A stretch of 64,000 nt of DNA from Cinclus cinclus (taxonomy: Eukaryota > Chordata > Aves > Passeriformes > Cinclidae): NCBI RefSeq assembly GCF_963662255.1, contig NC_085055.1:1597979-1661978 (forward strand), written 5' to 3'. Each line of letters begins with the position of its first letter. Position 1 is the stretch's first letter. The notes below the pieces were generated by a model. It ran no database searches. It was not told where the DNA came from and worked only from the letters and a program-made list of their open reading frames with translations. Position numbers and translations under genes: made by a program. Below are positions 13,901-28,000 of this stretch, one piece after another.

Positions 13901-15002
13901 TTGATTTTTGTATAAATGGGATGGGTTTTTTTTTTTAATTCAGTGTCGTTCTCACATCAGGCCTGTCGGTCTCCTGTACCCCAAAATTCTGGATTTTTGT
14001 GTAAATGGGATCAATACTGGATTTTTGTGTAAATGGGATCAATTCTGGGTTTTTGTGTAAATGGGATCAATTCTGGATTTTTGTGTAAATGGGATAAATA
14101 CTGGGTTTTTGTGTAAATGGGATCAATTCTGGATTTTTGTGTAAATGGGATCAATTCTGGATTTTTGTGTAAATGGGATAAATACTGGATTTTTGTGTAA
14201 ATGGGATCAATTCTGGGTTTTTGTGTAAATGGGATCAATTCTGGATTTTTGTGTAAATGGGATCAATTCTGGGTTTTTGTGTAAATGGGATCAATTCTGG
14301 GTTTTTGTGTAAATGGGATCAATTCTGGGTTTTTGTGTAAATGGGATGGGATGTTGTAATTCAGTGTCATTCTCACATCAGGCCTGTCGGTCTCCTGTAC
14401 CCCAAGATTCTGGATTTTTGTGTAAGTGGATGGGATTTTGTCATTCCCACGTCCCCACTGCAGCTGGAACACCATTGCAGTTTCTCAGGAGCAGGCAGCA
14501 CTCAGGGACTCCTGGGACAAGTGGGATTTATTGTTCAGTGCCTTGGTTCCAGATTTGCTTGTCGTACACAGGACTTGGGTCACAACCTCTGGCACTTCCA
14601 TGAAAAACATCTGCTTTTTTTTCCTCCTGTGTCCCTGTGTGTGAGCAGTGATGGGACAGGCTCCTGCCAGTGCCTGTTTCTCCTGGGAAGTCACCCCTTA
14701 GGAACTCCCTGAATGGGATTGATTTTCCTTTTTTTATTCTCCTTCCTTCACGTGAAGTCCATCCACGTGATACCAGAACCCCTGGATTTATCCCTGCTAA
14801 AAAAATTCCCTGGGGAAACCTCTCTCCCACTTCCACTTGGGAATTCCTCTTGTATTCTCAGCCTTGCCTGACTTTTCTTTTTCCTGGAATTCATTCCAAA
14901 CATTTGCTGTAGGTTTCTGACCAGCTTTGGAATTATTCCCAGTATTTTTGGGTAGCCAGCTCCTCAGACAACTGGGGAATTTTTGTTTCCTTTTTTTTTT
15001 TT

Positions 15003-15066
<64 letters not shown>

Positions 15067-18000
15067 AGCTCATCAGGTATTGGGAAAGGTTGAGAAAATG
15101 TTCCCAGGAAAGGGATGAGAGGCTCAAGTGAAAGCAGGAGGTGTGGAGTCACTTAATAATTTACTTTATATTATTTTTATTATTTATTATCAGTTTATTT
15201 ACTGACTCCCTGGGTAGTGTTTTGGTTTTGCTTTTAAATGGGGATTTTGCCATCTACACTTGCATCCAGAGGAATTTGAACCCTGGGAAATAACGTGAAA
15301 TTTCCACTTCCAGTTTTCACCTGTTTTTAAATTAGGAGTTGGATTATTTTCACTAAAAATTTATATCCTCTCTGCAAGTTGAACATGGAATTACGGTTTT
15401 ATGTAGCAGGTTTTCCTGGGAATGTTGAGGGGTGAGCTTGTCTTTATCAAACACTAAGAGAAAAGATTTGTGTAAAAAAAAAAATATCCCAAAATCCATC
15501 ACCATAAGTTTGTTGGGTTTTTATCCAGATGTTTTAAGACAGAAAAGTCCTGTAGATAAATTTTCCCCCAGCAGTGCCAGGGATGAGCAGGAGGAGTGGA
15601 ACCTGTCCAGTTTTAGCACATATCAGACATTTTCCACATGAAATTCCATAATGATTGAAATTCAGGAAGGCAGCATTCCAGCTCAAAATGCTGCAGCGTC
15701 CTGACCTGCTGGAATCCTGGGATAAAAGTTTTCCAGTCCTGCCAAGAGCCACATGCTCAGCTCCACGAGATTCCAGCAGAAATTTGGACTCTGTTTGTAA
15801 ACTTCACATTTCCCACTTTTTTTTTTTCCTCAGTATTCTCAAGTTTTCACTTTAGTCTTGTTCCCTCTGTCAAGAATGTTTACCATTCATCCCAAATAGC
15901 AGGAATATTGTAAATATTCCTTTATGTATTCCTGATTGTATTTTCAAAATACATTTTAAAGCTGAATTAAAGTGTTTGTTCTAATCTATTGATTAATTGA
16001 GAAGCTGAATCTCCCTTGAAATGGAATATTTGGAAAGCCAGCCATGGCTCTCCTGGCATTTCTGGAGCTGCCCATCACACTCAGCACTTATTTCTCAGAG
16101 CTGTGAGTGCCAAGCAAGTTATGTGGGGATTTTTACACAAAACCCACCAAATTTGAAGTTGTGAGGCTGGTTTAGTGTAGTTTTATTAAAATAATTTATG
16201 AAAAGAGCAGTGATGGAATGAACTGCAAAGAAATGCAAGTTAAAGATGTGCCACAGCAGCATAAATCAGCTGCCATTAAAAGTTGAGTGATCCAGTCCAT
16301 TTTTTGCTTGGAATGCTGAAAGCTGTTAGGAATCACCGGGGTGTTTCTGGCTGATGGAATATCATCCTTTTCTGAGCTGGGATTCCAGTGGCTCACAGAC
16401 ACTTTGGGACACATGTAAAATTCATTGCTGGGGATGGCCTCGGGTCATTTTATCGAGTGCTTGTTAAGAAATTTTAGGGAATTCCTCTGTTGCTTTACAT
16501 TTAGTGGGCTCCTCCACCAACTGGCACTGGAAACAATTCCATTTTCCCTTTTACTCTCTTTGAATTCTTTTCCTTCTGTGCTGTGCTTAAGAGCATGAGG
16601 AAGGTACAAGGGTTTCTTTTGCTTGACATCACTCTTGGTAACGTTTCCTCCACCAACCCTTTCACCATTTTGAGCTTTCCTGAGGGTCTCGCTGAATTTT
16701 TCCACTTAATGGTCCCCTAAATCAATAGTGATCTCGGGTAGCTGCTTGTTCTCACACATTGCTCCTGGCTTGTTTGAGGCTCTAATTGTGGTTTGCAGCT
16801 GAAATCCTCTTTTTTTCTGAGTGCTGGCCTCACCCACCAGTTGGGGAGATGTTTTCTGGGGCCAAGGCAGTCACCTTTATTTCAGAATAAAGGTGATAAA
16901 TAAATAAAATGAAATATTTTTTCCTCCCACTCCTTGGTTAGGGCTTATTGATTGATCAAAAGGTGCCTGTGCCGAGTTCTCTGATGAGTAAATGATGCCC
17001 TTGGAGTAATTAACACCTGGGGTGAGGGCAAAGATTCCTCCAGAGCACCTGCCAGGGCTGCTCCCTGTGGGATAAGGCTGAGAAAAAGCAGAATTGGAGT
17101 CTTCCCTCCCTTGCACCAGCAGGACACATCCACAGCTCCGTGGGAGGAGTGGGAAGAGCTCCATGTCCAGTGCTGGGAGTGATGTTTGAGCAGCTGCTGT
17201 TGCTTCCCTTCTCCTCCTCTGGAGCCTCCTTGGCGTTTGCTCTTCCATGGAATTCTCCTGGGCAGGAATATCCTAAAGCTGCCAGTGGAACATCTTTCTC
17301 CAGTCCATGGTGGTTGTGTGGCCAGCAAGAAGGGATCCAGGGTTTGAGAGACCCAGGAGGTTTTTGGTTAAATGTCTGGACTGGGTAGCTGCTGTAGGAA
17401 TAGGAATTTGTGTTTTGGGGTGCACAAAGACTTGGGCACGTGAGCACAGATGGTGTTTGGCACCAAATACTTTTCCTTCCCTGCTTGTCCTGCAGAATTT
17501 TGCCAAATTCAGCTAATCCTGGTGGTTTGTTTTTGTTTTTTTGTTTCTGTTTTTTTTTTTAAATTAACAGTTGTCATGGAATGGAGGAACCACAAGCCCA
17601 AGTAAAGCTTCTCTGAAACTGAAGCTGGGCGAGTTGGTTCTGTATTAAAAGCAGATCCTTCCTTTCCTCCTGTGATGTACTCAAGGTGCCAGAACAGATT
17701 GCAGTGATCATCAGTTCATGGCAAGAAGAATAAATGGGAAGATGATTTATGATAAATTTGAAGATATTTCTTGCTGCCACCAGGATTAGTGGTCAAGTCT
17801 GATGGTAGGATCCATATTGCAGCTATAATAATAAATTCTGCCCAGTAATTCTGGGTTTATGCAAACAGCAAAAATCTGAACTAAAAATAACAGAACTCTG
17901 TACAACCAAAATCTGGATCTTCATTTAAATAACATTTTAACACAGCATCTCTCCTGTTGGAAGGAGCAGTCTGTGAATTCTTGGAGTAGAAATGGAATTG

Positions 18001-21000
18001 TTCTGTCATTGTCAGCCTCTCCTCTGGGTGCAGGTGAGGGTGGTGAGGACTGCAGAGTTGGGACATTGATGGCAAAGAGCTCTGCCTGATTAAAATCTTG
18101 CAATCATGGAATGGTTTGGGTTGGGAGGGAGATTAAATCCCACCCATTCCCACCCCTGCCATGGCAGGGACAGCTCCCACTGTCCCAGGTGCTCCAGCCT
18201 GGCCTTGGGCACTGCCAGGGATCCAGGGGCAGCCACAGCTGCTCTTGTCTTTATTTTCCTATTTAAAATTCCCCATGGCAGGTATTTAGGATCTGGAAAA
18301 GAATTTCCTAAACTGTAAAACGCCACCAAAAATTCTCGTCAGGTTTTGTTTTTAGTTGAGAGCAGAAACCTCCCAAACTTCTCCCGACGCTTCCAGAAAT
18401 AATCAACTTCAGAAGCCCGTGACAAATAGGGTTTGTGCATCAATTTAACTGTGGCAGCCTTGGAGTGGCTCCACGTTTAGAGGGATGGCAAACTCATTGG
18501 ACACAGTGCAACATCACTGGCACTCATTAGCATAGTGGGGCCAGGGCCAGCAGTGAGCTCCTCACGGCAGCAGATGTGCAGCAGCACCTTCAGGAGAGGG
18601 AAAATCACCCCAGAGCAGAGCAAACTGGGGAAAATCCCCTTATTAATCATGTTAAACCCCAGTTGTGGAAGGTTTTGTGGGGTTTGTGTGGAACGGGGTC
18701 ACCCAGGGGCCAGGCGGGATGTGGGGTCGGAAGGGTGGGATTTGGGTTTGGAGGGTTGGGATTTGGGGTCAAAAGGATGGGACGTGGGGTTGGAGAGTTG
18801 GGAATTGGAGTTGGAGGGCTGTGAATTGGAGTCAGAAGGTTGGGATTTGGGGTTGAGAGGCTGGGAATTGGGGTCAGAGAGTTGGGAATTGGGGCTGTGG
18901 GGCTGGGATGTGGGGTTGGAGAGTTGGGAATTGGAGGTGGAGGGCTGTGAATTGGAGTCGAGTTGGGATTTGGGGTTGGAGGATTGGGATTTGAGGTTGG
19001 AGGATTGGGAATTGGGGTCAGGGAGTTGGGAATTGGGGGGCTGGGATGTGGGGTCGGAAGGTTGGGATGTGGGGTGGAGGATTGGGAATTGGGGTCAGGG
19101 AGTTGGGAATTGGGGGGCTGGGATATGGGGTGGGAAGGAGCTCTCTGAGGGTGGGAATGTCACCCCTGGAGGGTGCAGCCAGGTGTGAGCTGATCCTTCC
19201 TCTCTTGCAGACTCCTGCTGAGCAGGCCAAGGCCAGGCTGCAGCTGGTTCTGGAGGCAGCTGGTGAGTAACTGAGAATCCTCAAAAATTGATTTCATTTT
19301 TGTGCTGCTTTATCCCTTTGTGCTTGGTAGATGCTGATCCCATTCTCCGTAATTTTCTCACTTAAATTTTAGGTTAAGATTAAATGGGTTTGCATCATTG
19401 TTGGCATTTAGTAAAGCCCTTTAAGGAAATAATAAAAAAAGGAGCTATTTTTTCCATTAAAACCTTATGTTTATCCTCTGCCTCTTGCTGCTACTGAGAT
19501 TTTATTCTGTGCTCTCAAAAAATTCGGTTTTGTTTATTTTTTTGCAATTTGAATTTTTTTTTGTATTTTTCTTTGTTTTTTAGTATTGTTCTAAATCAGT
19601 GTACAAGTGTGTGTAGAGATATATGTATATATATAGATATATTTTATTTTTCTCCTTTTGGAAACCCTCTGTTTTGAGGAATCTCCTCGCATTGCTGATG
19701 TACTTTTTTCTTTTTTTTTTTCCAAAATCCATCCAGCCTGCCTTTTGCATTGTCTCTCTTCCAATGCATTCCTTGTTCTCCAGAACTTTTAATAAATCTT
19801 TGAAGCATGTAATTATGAAATGGATGTGACAGCCCTGACCTCAAAAGCACAATTTGTGTATTCTGCTGCCATCAATCACATCTCATTTTTTAATTTCACA
19901 CCTGGGAGATGTACAAAAGATAACTGGGGGCTGTATATCATCCTGACCTGGGCTCCAAAATTTTCCAAAGCTTATCAAAGGTCTGTGACATTGTTAAATT
20001 TAAATATCCACCACTGAGGGATGGGTATTAGATTGAAGCTGCAAGTTGTTCATAAGGAGCAGAAGAGATTTAATATCTTTGTGTCTCTTACAATCCAAAA
20101 TACAGAATTAAGTTCCTTCCTGGCTTTATTTAAGTCTTGGTCATCCCAGGCATTTGTGAGCTCATCCCCCACCTTCTTCCCAAGTCTTGCATTCAGTCAG
20201 TTAGATTTAATTTTTATTTAATTACCGTGAGAAGAGGTTGGAAATGTTGTTTCAGTATGTTTGTGTGTGTTTACTCCTTGCAAGATTAGCACCTTTTAGT
20301 CTTCAAATTTAAAATCAAGTTTATGCTGAGCCATTACCCAGCAGCTCGAGGGGTTCATTGCTGTTGTGGTGATGTTACATTTGCATAGAATTGAAATTAA
20401 TTCTGTACTCCAGGAATGGTGAGTGGAGGCTCCATCCCAAACTTGGGAATGAGCTCATGGAATATCTGAGCACTTTCTAGGGATGGCTCCTGTCCCCCTG
20501 AGTGGGGATCAGCAGCTGTGCTGTGTTCCCAGTGGATTTTCCATGGGACTGGTGTTCAAGTCGTGCTGCTCCTCCGCGGTTTGGACGGACAAACACCAGC
20601 AAGGGTTGGAGGGACACCGGGGACAGTCCCTTCCTGGCTCGTCCCTGCTGGAACCATGGAATGGTTTGGGTAGGAGGGACCTTACAGCCCATCCAGTGCC
20701 ACCCCAGGCTGGCCTCGGGCACTCCCAAGGAGTGGACGAGCCACAGCTCCTCTTGAATTCCTTCTCTGTATTTCCCTATCTAAATTTCCCTTGTGGAGAT
20801 AATTTAGGATCTTGAGAAAATCCGCTCTTAGGATTTAACCTAGATAATATTTTAGGAAATAGCAACTGCTTTCTCTGAAAGGCAGAAATCAGCAAGTAGT
20901 AAAACAGGCTCTTATTATAGAGTTTTCTTTTTTCCTGGTGTATTTGGAGATGGGTATTGTGGCTCTGGTGTCTCATTATCAGAGCAGGTAAAATAAAAAA

Positions 21001-24000
21001 ATATTCACCTGTGTCTGTGGGGGAGGAGGGTAGGATGGCCATTTTTATATTTAGGTAATACAGTGCTGAGAAGGTTTTTTCCCAAGTCCTGCATTTGTGC
21101 TTACTTTGTTAATTTTTTTTCTTTTTAAGTGTAGATGAATGTCAGTATTTTGTTCTCATAAAGCAGGGCAATATCGGGAGGTACTGTAACACTTTAACTC
21201 TCCAGATAACTGAGTTTTGATTTATAAAACCCATCATTCCTCAGAAGTTTTGTCCCAGCTATAAATTCATATTTGCACGATTTATTGAATCAGATTTCTT
21301 AATGCTGAGGTACCAGGGATCATTGTAAGGCTGCTCTGACAACCTCCCACAAGTCGCCGTGCCCGAGCAGATGTTAAGCAGGCAGTAGTTGAATGTTAAT
21401 TTGGGCAGGGTGGGATGTTTAAACCCATCTGAAGTGTGTTCCATGTGGGCCTTCCAGACTGAGCGACAAAGCTTTGTCTCTTGGGAGAATTTCCAAGCTA
21501 AACCTCTTTCTTTTCCTCTCTCTATATGGACTCTCTCAAGTCGGTATAAAGCAGATCATCCCTGGGCTAAAGCTCTCCAGCTTTTGTTAACGGGCTCTGT
21601 AGGGCTGTAATTAGGGCCTCCTGGCAAGCCCTGCCGGCCAGTTAATGGTCATATGGAGTTTTTCTGAGGCAGACTGGCTTTGTGTAAATCCTTGCTCGCC
21701 ATTCTCCTTCTGGGTCACTTCCTACCAGGCCGGGGCTTTTGTGCCGCTGCCCCACGGGCGGACGGGGGAGCAGCATCCCCTGACCAGCGCCGGCTCCGCA
21801 CAATCCACCCGGATAATCCCCAGTGTAAACAGAGGATTTAGCTCGGCTTCTGTCACTTACAGTTGCCAAACCACTTGGGTGTCTGTGGTTTCTTTCCCAG
21901 ACTTGGTTACCGAGGGACGGAGAAGATCCGAGCCGCGGGTTTGTGCCGAGCGTGGCTCCCGGCGCCGATTTTAGGGAGAAGTTTGCGCCGTTCCGAATCT
22001 TAAATCCCAAGCTTAGGGCGAACCTCAGAGGCTGAAAGCTGCTTAACTGCGTGCTGTAAATTATATGGCACCTGTGCTTTCCCTCGTAAAGATGAAAATC
22101 TGGATGAATCTTCCCAAAATGTCGATAAATTCCTGTGAAACAGCACTCGGATGTTTCAAACTATCGATAGCGCTGCCTCTTCCAAAGGGCTCCGGGAGCT
22201 TTTCCACGGTGCTAAGCAGAAATTTCTCACTCTCCGTATAAAGGCGATGACAAAAGGCAATTGATCTGGATTTTCAAAGGTCTAGAGTTGAAATAAGTGA
22301 CTGATCTATTTTTGGGATCTGCATTTCAATCTCTGGCTGAAAGAGCAGTCAAGAATAGGGCATTTTGTGCGAGGAATTCGCCAGAGTTTATTTAAAGGAA
22401 ACTTCACGACCGAGGTGATGAAAATGGGATTTGAAATACAAATCCCAAGTATTTATAGGATCCAATTCTGGATATTGGATATTTAACTCATTATCTTTGA
22501 ATTTTGCTATCGGGTTGCTGCCTTTAATTTTGTACCTTGCATCTTTATTGCATTTTACGTATTCCTCAAAGAGAAAATCATGGAATACAACGAGTGCTTC
22601 AGCCTGAAGTGTGGTAAATACAAATGTTTTATAACTCTGACTGCTTTTTAAAAATAATCTACCAATTCTACCAGGAGTTACTGAGGAGAAAAAGGCTGAT
22701 TTGCACTTAGTGCCTGATAAATATGGGCAAAAAAATCTCTGCTTTTGGGTATCAAAATGGCTCATAACAGATGTGGCTGAAAGGACCACATACGTAGACT
22801 GTATGATTTTAGTCTGGTGGAACTAATAGGATCACTTGCTACTTTATAGATCCTTGCTTTTCTTTTACTTTAATAAAAACTGTTTAGTTAAATAGGTTGG
22901 CCTCTGTTTCGCTCTTTTCTAGCTATGCAAAGCAGTCGGGCGGGCAGGTGGCAACAAGTATGAAAAATTTCCTTTTATTGGGGCTTCTTTTCAACTGCCA
23001 AATTTATCAAATGTTTATGGATTTCTCGTTTTGAGGATGGTTTTCTTTCAGTTTTTGCATTTTTGTTCTTTCCACTGAGAACTCACTGGCTTTAATTTGA
23101 ATTTCTAATTATGCTGTGAATTTTAGAAGGGTGGGTAACATGTGCTCTTATGTATGGACAAAGGATGAAATAATACTGAAGATATTTTACTTGTTCTGTG
23201 GAAATTTAAAGCAGGCGTTAAAAATAATTCTTGCCCCAGAAGTTGCAAGAATTTGAACTTTTAACAAGCTTAAGAGTTCTGAATATTGAAGAAAAAGATG
23301 AATTTAGTTGCTCTGTAGGTTTGATTTAATATGAAATCTGAATTTCTATCTATTTCAAATATTTGTTTTGAGTAGTGGGAATTGACACCCTAGATAAATG
23401 AATTTTACTTCTATTTATATAAAAATCTATTAGGAGAGCAAAGGTGTCTTCTTGAATCGTGTCTTCTTGAATCGTGTCTTCTCTTTCTGACAGATGTGGA
23501 TGCAGGTGCTACAAAGGGTTTTGAGGGTGTTTTGTGGAGCATTTCCTGAACCCCCAGTAAGGAGAGGAGTTTTCATCGCTAGTGAGTCTTCACCAGTCTG
23601 GGAAGTTTGTTCTGTTCCCTGCATCAAAAGAGAATGAAAACTGGGATTCCACTTTGGAAGAGCCTTGGCAGTGATGGCTCAAACACCTTCTCGTTATGTC
23701 CTGCTCTAGTCTGAGATTCCAGAGTCCCACACTGCTTTGGGTGGGAAGGAACCTTAGATCCCATCCTGTTCCCATGGCAGGGACACCTCCCACTGTCCCA
23801 GGTGCTCCAGCCCCAATGTCCAGCCTGGCCTTGGGCACTGCCAGGGATCCAGGGGCAGCCACAGCTGCTCTGGGAATTCCAGCCCAGTCAGGAATTCCCA
23901 ATTCCCAACATCCCATCCAGCCCTGCCCTCTGTCCATTCCCTGTGTCCTGTCCCTCCATCCCTTGTCCCCGTCCCTCTCCGGCAAGGGGCTCTGAGCTCT

Positions 24001-25017
24001 CCCTGGATCCCCCTCCTCTCCTGCCTCCACAGGGCAGGTTTGTCCTGTTCTTGAACACCAGCTAATTTAGGAAATCCATCTAATTATGGAGTTAATGAAC
24101 CCAGATTTTAGGTCAACTGCTGATTCCTACTCAGCAAATTTTGGTGTCAAAACCCATTTCAGTGTTGGCACCAGGAGACAGAACACTTGAAAAAGCTCTG
24201 AGCGATAGAAGAATTAAACAATTACTTTAAAAATCAAGGTGTACATTTGGAGAAGCACCTACTTTTTATATCGTATATTTGGTGGGGATTTCAGGTGTTT
24301 TCAGACTGAATTTTAGAAAATTCAGGAAGCATTTGAGCTCACCTGGGTGCTCCACACCAGTGAGTTTCACAGCCAAGCTGGACAGAGACATTTCTTCAGC
24401 CATTCCTTGCCCCTGAGCTCTTGGCAAAGCGTCACAATCTCGTTAGACTTCCAAAAAAAATAACAATTTCTGCACACAAAGTGACAAATGTAGGGAAAGA
24501 AGTAATTGCTCCAATTAATTGTCTTTTTAGCATATTTACGGTGTTGTCTTTACAAAATAATGTGATTTCTGAAGTGCAGCTGGTTTATGGTGTTGGTGAG
24601 CAAAGTAAGCACTCGAATAATAGTAATTAATTAAATAATTTAAATTAATTTGCAGGATTGCTGAGAAAATACAGGATTTTAATTGAACATAGGTAGAGAA
24701 TAAACGTGTTTGAAATGAAATAACTCACTTTTGCAATGTATAGTGTTGTTCTGTTGGTGTCTAAAAGCTGTTCACTTCAGGGACCTCTTTTAGGTTCTTA
24801 AAGAGACTATAAAAAACTGCTTTGAAGCATTTGTGTAGAATATCAACTTGTTTTTCGAGTAAGAAGCCAATGAGAAGTTGTAGAGATGCCATAATATAAA
24901 CCAGAGGTTACAGGTAGAATTTAGAGAAACTTTATTAGTTAATGAACATTTATTGCCTTCAGAAATCATTCTAAAGCTTATAGAATTTATATTTTTGTGT
25001 TAATTTTTTTCCCAAGG

Positions 25018-25058
<41 letters not shown>

Positions 25059-28000
25059 TGGCACCAAAAGTATCTGAGGCTTACATGGTGCCTAATGGCT
25101 TTCAGTAATATTGCAGCATATGGGATCCAGGATTTTGATGCAAATCTCTGTGCTAATTACGTGCAGATGAATCTTGCAGGCTTGCTATTGATCTGCAGTC
25201 AAAGACAATTTTTCAGTTAGCCGAAGTTTTATATCAATTCATATTTAGCAACTTTGCTGTAATTTAATTATCCACTGGTTTGGCTGTGCAAACCATATGT
25301 GGTCGTGGGTCTCGTTTGTTTTTAGCAAGTCTTTTGGGAAATGTTGTTTCTTAATATTGATGGGGGAATGTTTAGTTGTCGTGTTTTACATGATCTGTCA
25401 CAGCCTCCTCTCTGCCCAGCTGCCCTCTCTGGGCTCTGGTCATCCAAACATTCCCAGGAATGGGTGTCCAGGAAAAGCATTCCTGGCTTTTCACCCAGGA
25501 ATTGGGTGTCCAGAACTGTTTTGACAGCTCCCCTTGTACATCTTTGGGTGTTGAGATTTTCTACAAGTGAAAGCAGAGAGTGTTTTTATCCAGGGATATA
25601 AATTGCAGTGGTGGGTTTTATCACCTGAATGCCCAGAAAAAGCCTTTAAATCTCCCCATCTGCTCTGGCTGGTGGTGTTCTGGTGCTGGGGGGCCTCTCT
25701 GATTTCCACCTGGGAAGTGTGCTGGAATTATTTTGCTGAAAGGAACCATTAGATTAGATTAGATTAGATTAGATTAGATTAGATTAGATTAGATTAGATT
25801 AGAAATCCCAACGAGGGTGGGAAGCTGTGGCTGCCCCTGGATCCCTGGAAGTGCCCAAAGCCAGGCTGGACACTGGGATTGGAGCAGCCTGGGACAGTGG
25901 GAGGTGTCCCTGCCATGGCAGGGGTGGCATTGACTGGGTTTTAGAGTCTCTTCCACCCCAAATAATTTCATCATTTTCTTAAAATATTTCACAGGAAGTA
26001 GAAGTAAAGCCCTGCTGCTTTTTGTGCTTTTTCCCATCCATCCTTTCAGGAAAATCTGGAATGCCAGCTCAGGGGTTCAGGCACCTCGTTCTGTGCCTGC
26101 ACCATCTCCTTGCAACTCTCAGGCATTAATTTTTTCAGGGGCAGTATTTAATATGGGTAATAACCCCCTTGTTTTAGTTATTGAAAGCCCATTTATCACA
26201 ACTTTATTAAACATGGAGAACTAAGTGTGCCATTTTGGCCGAGTGCTTTCTCTCGCTCGTGTTCTCTTTGTTGCCCCAAATGAATGAAATTAGAACAAAC
26301 AATCTCCGAGTCATTTGTAATCAAGCGCTGATTAATGGACTTTGGTTTCACAGCCATTATTCATTCAAGAACACCTGATATCTCTCCCATAAACAAATCG
26401 TGTTTGTCCAAATTAAGAAATTAAATGAAGCATTTGATGAGTTTATGATTGACCCTTCCAACTCGGAGCCCATTAGTCAACGTCGTTATCATGCAAAACC
26501 GCCTGACTAATGTGCTGGCTGAATGTGCTGTGTGGATTTATTATGATTTCTGATTAATGCCTGCTGCAAGCCAAACCACGGGATTGTAATAATTCCTTGA
26601 TTTTCATTTGAGCGGTCGCTGAAGATTTTCATCTGTGATGAAATGCATTTGTGTCCCATTAGATTTAGAGATGATTATGAGGTGTCGGCTGAATAAATCT
26701 TAGTGTGGAGCAGAGGCTGCTTGGCAAGGCCTTTTTTCAGTCCTGGTGGGCTTTTTCTAAGGTTGCTGCCTGTCATTGACAGGGATTTTTGGGTGGGTTA
26801 AGGGGAGTTCTCAAACTTCTACAAATCTGGGGGGGTCGTAGAGGTTGATAGAAACAAGATGCCCGACATTTTTGTATAAGTGAAACATTTCTCCTCATGC
26901 CTAAAAGACTGATAAGAATTTTTTTTTTCTTTTTGTTGTTTACACGTCTTTATTCTACGAATATTTAATATCTGTATTTTCTAAAGCATTTTCTAGGGGC
27001 TTTTTGGTAACTTTAGTGACTCGGAAAGGATTTTATACAATGTCTTCTGCTGAAATAACACTCTTGAAAAGCTGATGTCAAACTTCTGTAAATAGTAAGT
27101 TTTACCACTCCTCCAAAAGTGAAGCAGGGCAAGTTCACACTGAGTTGAATCTGCATCAGATGATTTGAGCGCTGTTGCCACAAACCCATTAAAGAATCCA
27201 CTGGAAAGGACAGAACAGGTTTTAGTAAAAGGCAGCAGTTGTGGAAACTCGTGTTCTTTGCCAATCTCTCATAGTGATCACCCCAGCAAGGAAAAAAAGA
27301 AGAGTTTCAAAACACAGCTTAGGTGAAAAATCAAATTAGGTGCCTTTATAGCAGGTCCTCCGTTGAATTCCAGTTCTGTTTCTCTTCTCTGTGGCTGCAC
27401 TGTGATTTATTATTGAAGATTTCTGAGTGTTTAAGCCACTGTGTATCCCCTTCTGTTCTTAAAATACCCACTAAAACTATTTAATCCCAGCAGTTTCTTA
27501 AAGGTGTTGAGCTTTTTGTGCTGCTGATCTTAAGCCTTTGGGGAGTTTTCTCGGAGAAATGAGAATGATTTTATAGCAATGAGCCTCTTTGAGCAAGAGG
27601 AAATTGTGATTCCATTGGGCAGGACTTGGAGCAAGCTGGGGCAGTGGGAGGTGTCCCTGTCCCTGTCCCAGGAAGGGGGTGGCACTGGATAGGATTTGAG
27701 GTCCCTTCCAGCCCATTTTGGGATTCTCACTTTCTGCAGCTCTGGGTTTGCCTCCTGTACGTTCCTAACTTGCAGCACTGCTGGATTTGCTTCTGGATTT
27801 TTCTGGTCTGAAGTGTGGGTAAAGCTTATGGGGAAAGGAAATAAATAAGCTGTGGAAGAGTACGTGGAATTCCAGGCTGGTTTGGGTTGGAAGGGACCTT
27901 CGAGCCCATCCCATTCCACCCCTGCCCTGGGCAGGGATCTTCCATGGGCCTGGGTGCTCCTTGGACTCCTCCAGGGCTGGGGCCCTCTGTGCCAGTCCAG

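Noticed and set aside
13987..14346. CRISPR-like regular repeats
   Set aside because: Units are directly adjacent with no unique spacers, and the host is a vertebrate. The same applies to the other arrays.
14933..15152. Lysine-rich peptide
   Set aside because: Poly-T tract read on the minus strand.
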